The notes under the pieces: model-generated
The model's input: only the letters and a program-made list of their open reading frames with translations
Databases searched by the model: none
What the model was told of the DNA's origin: nothing
Part shown: in pieces, positions 41,116 to 46,124 of the stretch
How the letters are laid out: each line of letters opens with the position of its first letter
Position numbering within the stretch: position 1 is the first letter of the stretch
Position numbers and translations under genes: made by a program
Source of the DNA: Dielma fastidiosa
Lineage (GTDB): Bacteria > Bacillota_I > Bacilli_A > Erysipelotrichales > Erysipelotrichaceae
Reading direction: 5' to 3'
Assembly: GCF_000313565.1 (NCBI RefSeq)
Contig: NZ_HE578924.1
Location: forward strand, 1 to 46,124
Length of the DNA: 46,124 nt

Positions 41116-41537
41116 AGATGATATTCTTCGATCCGTCCGCATAATTGTTCAAGGATAAGATTAATTTGCTGAATTTCTGATTCAGTAAATGCTGAGAAAA
41201 TATAACGGTGAAAGCCCATTAATTCCTGCTGGCATGAATCTGCCAGTTTTTTTCCGCTTTCAGTAATAAAAATACATTTACAGCGGCTGTCTTTGGCGTA
41301 AGCCCGGCGTTCTACCAGACCCATTTTCTCCATCCGTTTTAATGAGGTGCCAATGGTTGATTTACTGAGGGCTAACGTTTCAGCCAGCTCCTGCTGAGTC
41401 AAACCAGACTGTGAGAGCAAAACAAAGAGAATCGCATCCTGACCGGCATATAATCCATTTTTCTTCAGCAGATGCCGCATTTTAGCACGATATGCCTGAA
41501 GCAGTTCTTTAAATTGATCATTGAATAAATTTTCCAT
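41112..41537 (-). CDS. MarR-family transcriptional regulator
   Basis: A 141-residue winged-helix repressor. The recognition region reads GLTQQELAETLALSKSTIGT followed by SLKRMEKMGLVERR, with the wing at YAKDSRCKCIFITESGKKL. Such proteins usually sense small phenolic or oxidising compounds and control a nearby gene; the divergent cupin gene (87 nt between start codons) is a plausible target, but no obvious palindromic operator is seen. The three cysteines are not in a known redox-sensor pattern. Confidence 0.9.
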   Translation of the reverse strand: MENLFNDQFKELLQAYRAKMRHLLKKNGLYAGQDAILFVLLSQSGLTQQELAETLALSKSTIGTSLKRMEKMGLVERRAYAKDSRCKCIFITESGKKLADSCQQELMGFHRYIFSAFTESEIQQINLILEQLCGRIEEYHL

Positions 41538-41623
41538 TGTCCTACTCCCTTCTGTCTTTTATTTTAGCACTTTACCAGTTGCTTTCACAGATTTTTATTT
41601 TATAATAGCTGTGAGGTGATCAA

Positions 41624-41959
41624 ATGAACCAGCGTAAAATAGAAATTTATGAAAAAAGAGCCGGCGGTATCGGAACTATTCAGATTGAACGGCTGATGAA
41701 TGATAAGCAATTGGATGGCAAAGCCAAGATGTATGCCCAGGTGACGATTGATCCGCACAGCAGTATCGGCGTTCATGAACATATTGATGATACGGAAAGC
41801 TATTATATCTTATCAGGCAGCGGCATTTATACGGATAATGATTTGACCTATCCGGTTAAGCCGGGTGATTTGGTGTTCTGTGATGCCAATAACCGGCATG
41901 GTTTAGAAAATCCAACCGATGAACCGCTGATCTTCATGGCTTTGATTTTAAATAAATAA
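41624..41959 (+). CDS. Single-domain cupin protein
   Basis: A 111-residue cupin. Motif 1 is IGVHEHIDDTESYYILSGSG with the metal-binding HxH and Glu, and motif 2 is PGDLVFCDANNRHGLEN with the last histidine. One domain only, so it probably forms a dimer that binds a metal and a small ligand. The RBS is GTGAGGTGATCAA. It is divergent from the MarR gene. Confidence 0.88.
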   Translation: MNQRKIEIYEKRAGGIGTIQIERLMNDKQLDGKAKMYAQVTIDPHSSIGVHEHIDDTESYYILSGSGIYTDNDLTYPVKPGDLVFCDANNRHGLENPTDEPLIFMALILNK

Positions 41960-41976
41960 TTTATAAGAAAAATGAG

Positions 41977-42378
41977 GTGAACCCTCTTGATTACTTGTTA
42001 ATGTATGGCAGCAACTACGAATTTGGTACAGATGATGCAAAGAAGATTGAAGTTGAATTCAATGTTAATGTTAATACCTTATTGGAAGCTAAGCAAAAGA
42101 TGAACAGTACGGAATATAACCTTTTATTACAAGATTATATTTATAGTGTTTGTATCTGTATAGCAAGGGATATGTTTGCCCTCTTGCCAATACGCACGCA
42201 ATACTATCATTCACACTGTTTTGAATGGAAAAACCGTTCTATCATTGATTTCGACAGACAGAACTTCTCAAACGTTAAATTCGGTTACATAAATTCGTCT
42301 GATTCATTAGTACAGTTTAGGCATAATATGAATTTTAACGAGACTTGCGGCTTTTCACCTGTTGGTAATCTTGAATAA
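41977..42378 (+). CDS. Hypothetical protein
   Basis: A 133-residue soluble protein with no recognised family; it contains YIYSVCICIARDMFALLPIR followed by TQYYHSHCF and many aromatic residues. The start is uncertain: GTG at 41977 lacks a proper RBS, and the frame is open from 41956. It may be the remains of a longer gene joined to this place by a rearrangement. It lies 14 nt before the DUF4236 gene, so the two are probably co-transcribed. Confidence 0.5.
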   Translation: MNPLDYLLMYGSNYEFGTDDAKKIEVEFNVNVNTLLEAKQKMNSTEYNLLLQDYIYSVCICIARDMFALLPIRTQYYHSHCFEWKNRSIIDFDRQNFSNVKFGYINSSDSLVQFRHNMNFNETCGFSPVGNLE

Positions 42379-42392
42379 AAGGAGAGAAAGAG

Positions 42393-43430
42393 ATGGGATT
42401 TAGATATAGAAAGAGCCTCAATTTAGGTGGCGGATTTAGAATAAACCTGAGCAAATCAGGTGTTGGTTATAGTTGGGGTGTTAAAGGCTATCGTGTTACT
42501 AAAACTGCTAATGGGCGAACACGAACAAGTGTATCCATCCCCGGCACGGGAATTTCTTACGTTAACGAAAGCGGAAAAAATAATAGCATAAGTTCTGAAC
42601 GTGGTAATACGCCAGCGTATCAGCAACCTATTTCATATATCGACAACAATCAATATGATACACAAAATATTGCAAATAACGTAGCAACTGCGATGGTATC
42701 CGAAGGTTTAGAAGATATGCTCGCTTCTGCGAGTAAAGCTATAAAACTTAATAAGTTATCCACTATTGGTTTGTGGATAACTGTTATATGGGGACTTGGC
42801 TTTCCTGTAATGCTTCTTTTGGCTATTGCATTTTTAGCGTTGAAAATTTTTGTCAAAACAAAAGGCACTATTGATTTGGATTATTCTATTGATGACGATC
42901 AAAAGTCTGTGATTGATGAACGAATGCAACCGATGCTAAAAATAACTGAGTGTGCCAAAGTCTGGAGGATTATGCAGACAAGCAAAGTAGTTGATAAGAA
43001 GTATGCTTCCGGAGCAAGTAATACTGTCAATAGAATAGCCTGCAAAGCAACAAACAAAGCACCTTTCCCGTTTAAGGCGAATCTGCAAGTTGCTTCATTC
43101 AAAGCAGGAAAAGAAACTTTATTATTCTTGCCAGATAAGCTCTTTATTATGCAAGGAAGCAAAATTGGAGCGTTGAATTATTCGGATATTAATTCTAACT
43201 CCCATACAACACGTTTTATTGAAAGCGAGTGCGTCCCAGGAGATACTCAGGTAGTTGGTCAAACTTGGAAATATGTTAATAAATCAGGTAATCCAGATAG
43301 ACGCTTTAAAAACAATAGACAGTTACCGATCTGTTTATATGGTGAACTTGAACTCTGTTCTACTTCAGGATTGAATACAGTTATTATGTTCTCGAATCCA
43401 AAGATTAATGACAATTTTAATAATCGGTAG
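42393..43430 (+). CDS. DUF4236-domain protein
   Basis: A 345-residue protein. The N-terminal 55 residues match DUF4236 (GFRYRKSLNLGGGFRINLSK, GVGYSWGVKGYR, SIPGTGISY). A hydrophobic helix (about 125-150) follows, then a soluble region rich in Lys and Asn. DUF4236 is often found on phage- or element-related genes and its function is unknown. The RBS is AAAGGAGAG. It is in the AT-richer accessory pocket that runs to 44.26 kb. Confidence 0.82.
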   Translation: MGFRYRKSLNLGGGFRINLSKSGVGYSWGVKGYRVTKTANGRTRTSVSIPGTGISYVNESGKNNSISSERGNTPAYQQPISYIDNNQYDTQNIANNVATAMVSEGLEDMLASASKAIKLNKLSTIGLWITVIWGLGFPVMLLLAIAFLALKIFVKTKGTIDLDYSIDDDQKSVIDERMQPMLKITECAKVWRIMQTSKVVDKKYASGASNTVNRIACKATNKAPFPFKANLQVASFKAGKETLLFLPDKLFIMQGSKIGALNYSDINSNSHTTRFIESECVPGDTQVVGQTWKYVNKSGNPDRRFKNNRQLPICLYGELELCSTSGLNTVIMFSNPKINDNFNNR

Positions 43431-43551
43431 ATTCCTCATTGCATAGCGTAGCAATTTGGTGCGTAGATTTTAGGTGTGCCCTAATAATTTTTTACCGTTT
43501 GGTTATCCAAATGGTCTGCTTGCTAAGATTATACAACGAATTAAATACAAG

Positions 43552-43595
43552 AAAAAATGCAGGCTGTGGAGAGTGTTAACTCTTCCGTAGCCTGT
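43552..43595 (-). terminator. Orphan minus-strand terminator in the accessory pocket
   Basis: GCAGGCT (43559-43565) pairs with AGCCTGT (43589-43595) and GGAGAGT with ACTCTTC inside. On the minus strand a run of six T follows. The only minus-strand gene upstream that could use it is the small peptide at 43840-43959, or a non-coding RNA. Confidence 0.75.
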
Positions 43596-43624
43596 ATTCC
43601 TTAGGTGGGCTGGATGATAGATAA

Positions 43625-43785
43625 CCAGATTATCCTTACCAAAAAGCAGCTGACCAAAAATATGGTGATTTTACAGCCGTTGAACAATTAAACTTGAATG
43701 ATAAGCAAGATCATATCTATGAGTATGCTGTGGTTCGTTAGAAATTGCTTTAGCGATTCATGAATTTAAGAACCAAGATTTATAG
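43625..43785 (+). pseudogene. Decayed coding fragment
   Basis: One frame (43625-43741) reads PDYPYQKAADQKYGDFTAVE and onward to a TAG. A shifted frame then continues EIALAIHEFKNQDL to another TAG at 43783. The composition is protein-like, but there is no start, RBS or full domain, and a frameshift is needed. The family is not recognised. The rest of 43431-44264, apart from the listed hairpins and small ORF, shows nothing. Confidence 0.4.
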
Positions 43786-43795
43786 GAAATGAAAG

Positions 43796-43823
43796 ACCGC
43801 CAGCGAACTCACTGACGGTGCTT
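43796..43823. terminator. Bidirectional hairpin between the small toxin-like gene and the plus strand
   Basis: ACCGCCAG (43796-43803) pairs with CTGACGGT (43812-43819) with one mismatch. T-rich sequence follows on the plus strand (CTTTTAATT), and on the minus strand TCTTTC follows. Confidence 0.7.
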
Positions 43824-43839
43824 TTAATTCCTTGTTTTA

Positions 43840-43959
43840 TCAATTTTTACTTTTAAGTAATTTTATAATATACAAAAGCAAGATAAAATTGATGATTGGT
43901 AAAATAGATGGGATAATCGTTTTAAACAATGTAATAACAGTGATATATAACTCTGTCAT
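43840..43959 (-). CDS. Small hydrophobic peptide, candidate type I toxin (39 aa)
   Basis: Encodes MTELYITVITLFKTIIPSIL followed by a second hydrophobic stretch and a basic KLLKSKN end, so one membrane helix with a positively charged tail. AAAAGGAAGGTG is a good RBS and an extended -10 (TGATATAAT, 44049-44057) lies about 90 nt upstream. A hairpin terminator follows. Length, hydrophobicity, strong signals and the AT-rich accessory location resemble Fst/Ldr-like toxins, but no antisense RNA promoter is clearly identified. Confidence 0.5.
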   Translation of the reverse strand: MTELYITVITLFKTIIPSILPIINFILLLYIIKLLKSKN

Positions 43960-44048
43960 GTTATTAAATCACCTTCCTTTTGAATAACACAGAAAACTCT
44001 ATGAATTGCATTCGTACCATATAGCTAACGTGCTCCTTGATAACTATC

Positions 44049-44057
44049 ATTATATCA
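44049..44057 (-). promoter_or_regulatory. Extended -10 promoter of the small hydrophobic peptide
   Basis: Minus-strand TGATATAAT is a perfect extended -10. A -35 is not evident. The predicted leader before the ATG at 43959 is about 80 nt, long enough for antisense pairing. Confidence 0.55.
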
Positions 44058-44264
44058 TACTTTGTTTTTAAATTTTCTGAAGTGAAAGTTAAATTCCACT
44101 TTAGGAGGGGACAAGTTGAAATTAATCTAGCATGAACTTCTAATTAAACTTGCTCTTTTACTCTGTCATATTTAAATCATCAGTTGCCAAAATCAGGTGT
44201 ACCATATATGACAACAGTTTTAAGTGTGCAATAAAAGAGTTTAATATTGTTCCCTTGATTATGC

Positions 44265-44735
44265 CTAATATCTAGGTTTGCACACTGTAACCCAGCGATC
44301 AGCCGCCGCATAGGTGAATAATTCTTCAGGCGTCAGCTTAATGCAGGAATGTGAGCTGCCGCAGGCTGGATAAACAAAGTCATAGGCAAGCAGCGATGTG
44401 TCACAGCATACCAACACGCCTTCAGCTACCGCAAATGGGCAGACGCCGCCAATTGCATGACCGCTCAGCGCCTCGACCTCTTCTCCTTTCAGCATACTTG
44501 CTTTAACTCCAAATTCCTGTTTAAAGAGGCTGTTGTCAATTTTCATATCACCGGCGCAGACCACAAGAAGACAGCTGTCCTGAACCTTAAACGATAAGGT
44601 TTTAGCAATCCTGGCAGGCTGAGTTCCCAACGCCTCAGCCGCTAACTCAACCGTGGCCGTTGACGCGTCCAGCTCAATAATATCCTGATCCTTATTAAAT
44701 TTTTTCAAATAAGCTCTGACATTTTCTACTGACAT
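44265..44735 (-). CDS. YbaK/ProX-type aminoacyl-tRNA deacylase domain protein
   Basis: A 156-residue protein of the YbaK/EbsC family. Typical features are IAKTLSFKVQDSCLLVVCAG, KMLKGEEVEALSGHAIGGVC-like residues (VKASMLKGEEVEALSGHAIG, GVCPF) and SCIKLTPEELF at the end. These enzymes remove wrongly charged amino acids from tRNA. The start at 44735 follows AGAAGG; a reading from 44804 has no RBS. It is a single gene reading toward the accessory pocket. Confidence 0.9.
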   Translation of the reverse strand: MSVENVRAYLKKFNKDQDIIELDASTATVELAAEALGTQPARIAKTLSFKVQDSCLLVVCAGDMKIDNSLFKQEFGVKASMLKGEEVEALSGHAIGGVCPFAVAEGVLVCCDTSLLAYDFVYPACGSSHSCIKLTPEELFTYAAADRWVTVCKPRY

Positions 44736-44855
44736 AATAATACCTTCTTTCTGTTGTTTCACATTATAATGAAAATTATTCATAAATACAAGAAACTTTT
44801 TCACACCACGAATAAAATTATGGTAAAATAATCTTAATCATAAAGGGGGATGCTT

Positions 44856-46040
44856 ATGAACTACATTGCTATTTCACCGATGTTTCCAAAAAGCTATTGG
44901 AATTTCTGTGACCGGTTGAAGCAAAACGGAGTCACTGTTTTGGGTATCGGTGATGTTGCCTACGATCAGCTGATGGATGAATTAAAGCAAAGTCTGACTG
45001 AGTATTATTATGTTAAGGACATGAAAAATTACGATGATATGATGCGGGCAGTGGCTTATTTCATTCATAAATACGGGCGGATTGACTGGCTGGAATCAAA
45101 CAATGAATACTGGCTGGAACAAGATGCCATGCTGCGGACGGATTTTAATATTACCAGTGGTTTTCAAAAACGTCAGCTGGCAGGCTTTAAACTGAAATCA
45201 GGAATGAAGAAATGCTATCAAAAAGCAGGAATACCATGTGCTAGAGGTCAGCTCGTCAGCGATTACCAGCATGATCTTCCTTTTGTCCGCAAGATTGGTT
45301 ATCCTTTAATCGTCAAACCGGATAATGGTGTCGGTGCCAGTGCTACATATAAAATCACCAATGATGAAGAACTGAAGTCTTTCTATCTTCAAAAGCCAGA
45401 GGTCAGTTATTTCATGGAGGAATTTATTGACGGTACGATTTATTCTTATGATGCTATTATCGACAGTCACCAGCGGCCGATTTTTGAAACAGCGCATTGT
45501 TTTCCAACACCGATCATGGATATTGTCAACGATCATGAGAATATGTCATATTATACAATGAAGGAAGTTCCTGTTGAGCTGCTTGACCTTGGCCGCCGAT
45601 CCGTGAAGGCCTTTCAGGTGAGAAGCCGATTTGTGCATTTTGAGTTCTTTAAATTAAACAAGGATCATGAGGGTATCGGAAAAGCCGGCGATTGGGCGGC
45701 TCTGGAAGTCAATATGCGGCCAGCCGGCGGATATACACCGGATATGATCGACTTCGCCAATCTCTGTGATGCCTATCAGATTTATGCGGATATGATTGTC
45801 TATGATGAAAACCGTCGAGGTGAAAGCGCGCATAAATTTTATTGTGTCTATGCAAGCCGCTTTGATGAAAAAAAATACAAGCATACGCTTGCGGAGATCA
45901 AGAGCCGGTATCTGGCGCAGATTGTAATGGAAGAGCGGATGCCGGATATCCTCGCTTCAGCTATGGGTAATCAAATGGTGACCGCCCGCTTTAAAACAAT
46001 GGCACAGGTACAGGAATTTATTAAATATGTTCAGGAATAA
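44856..46040 (+). CDS. ATP-grasp domain protein
   Basis: A 394-residue ATP-grasp ligase. The N-terminal pre-ATP-grasp domain (about 1-110) is followed by the nucleotide-binding PLIVKPDNGVGASATYKI, the EEFIDGTIYSYDAIID segment and the metal-binding ALEVNMRPAGGYTPDMIDFA. It probably joins a carboxylate to an amine or thiol with ATP, but the substrate is unknown. ATG at 44850 overlaps AAGGGGG; 44856 is better spaced. It is followed after 14 nt by another gene. Confidence 0.85.
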   Translation: MNYIAISPMFPKSYWNFCDRLKQNGVTVLGIGDVAYDQLMDELKQSLTEYYYVKDMKNYDDMMRAVAYFIHKYGRIDWLESNNEYWLEQDAMLRTDFNITSGFQKRQLAGFKLKSGMKKCYQKAGIPCARGQLVSDYQHDLPFVRKIGYPLIVKPDNGVGASATYKITNDEELKSFYLQKPEVSYFMEEFIDGTIYSYDAIIDSHQRPIFETAHCFPTPIMDIVNDHENMSYYTMKEVPVELLDLGRRSVKAFQVRSRFVHFEFFKLNKDHEGIGKAGDWAALEVNMRPAGGYTPDMIDFANLCDAYQIYADMIVYDENRRGESAHKFYCVYASRFDEKKYKHTLAEIKSRYLAQIVMEERMPDILASAMGNQMVTARFKTMAQVQEFIKYVQE

Positions 46041-46054
46041 GGAGATTCAGCAAT

Positions 46055-46124
46055 ATGAAAACAGCTTATTATAAAGAATACAGCCGGCATTTAAACCGTG
46101 AGATGGAGTTTAAGGTGTACGGAC
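46055..46124 (+). CDS. Start of a further gene, esterase-like (truncated by window end)
   Basis: Reads MKTAYYKEYSRHLNREMEFK then VYG and runs off the window. AAGGAG precedes the ATG. The beginning resembles the N terminus of small alpha/beta-hydrolase esterases, but only 23 residues are available, so the assignment is weak. It is probably in one operon with the ATP-grasp gene. Confidence 0.5.
   Translation, partial: MKTAYYKEYSRHLNREMEFKVYG

Noticed and set aside
1-46124. CRISPR arrays, tRNA or rRNA genes, intact insertion sequences
   Set aside because: No regularly spaced direct repeats, tRNA-like folds with CCA-type ends, rRNA signatures or transposase genes were seen.

Overview
The window reads as chromosomal DNA of a low-to-moderate GC Firmicute. 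Support: strong AGGAGG-type ribosome binding sites, TTGACA/TATAAT promoters, a BglG/LicT antiterminator with its RNA target, a CcpA-type cre site, and Firmicutes families such as NtdP (DUF402), YutG, split ThrE and CotF-like proteins. Gene content and style suggest an Erysipelotrichia-like gut bacterium, but no rRNA or species marker is present, so this is inference.

Layout. 1-4.1 kb (minus strand): a glucose/beta-glucoside-type PTS operon (antiterminator, ferredoxin-pseudoenzyme fusion, EIIA, EIIBC). It is driven by a consensus promoter overlapped by a cre site and followed by an RAT/terminator switch. 4.1-10.6 kb: housekeeping genes (NtdP, CotF-like pair, free methionine-R-sulfoxide reductase, AAC(3)-like acetyltransferase, YutG, PfkB-like protein, M32 carboxypeptidase, MBL hydrolase). 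10.6-25.7 kb: an unusual accessory catabolic region. It holds an Sfp-type phosphopantetheinyl transferase, a butyrate kinase with a free acyl carrier protein (ACP), a PucR regulator and an S15/CocE-type hydrolase. It also holds an operon of thiolase, DUF35-ACP fusion, phosphotransacetylase, second butyrate kinase and MFS transporter, then two more MFS genes. Two short DNA motifs recur in front of these units. 26-30.3 kb: a Fic protein with an in-frame stop before a repeat tail, and an ankyrin/EF-G-like operon preceded by a possible leader-peptide attenuator. 30.4-41.5 kb: HAD hydrolases, a U32 protease-family protein, a split ThrE exporter, a HEAT-like protein, MetK, an AI-2E-family permease, a second PfkB-like protein, a SagB-like oxidoreductase and a MarR regulator. 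41.6-44.3 kb: a cupin gene, then a gene-poor accessory pocket with a DUF4236 protein, decayed coding DNA and a candidate small hydrophobic toxin. 44.3-46.1 kb: a YbaK-type deacylase, an ATP-grasp protein and the start of another gene.

How the genes may work together. The most coherent novel unit is the 10.6-25.7 kb region. A hydrolase and transporters would supply a substrate. A DUF35-partnered thiolase would cleave a keto-acyl thioester, possibly on ACP-borne phosphopantetheine as well as CoA. Phosphotransacetylase would make an acyl-phosphate, and butyrate kinase would recover ATP. The parts are seen in sequence; the linkage and the substrate are inference. The second notable oddity is the PTS operon gene for a two-cluster ferredoxin joined to a 2-oxoacid:ferredoxin oxidoreductase beta-like domain that has lost its thiamine pyrophosphate motifs.
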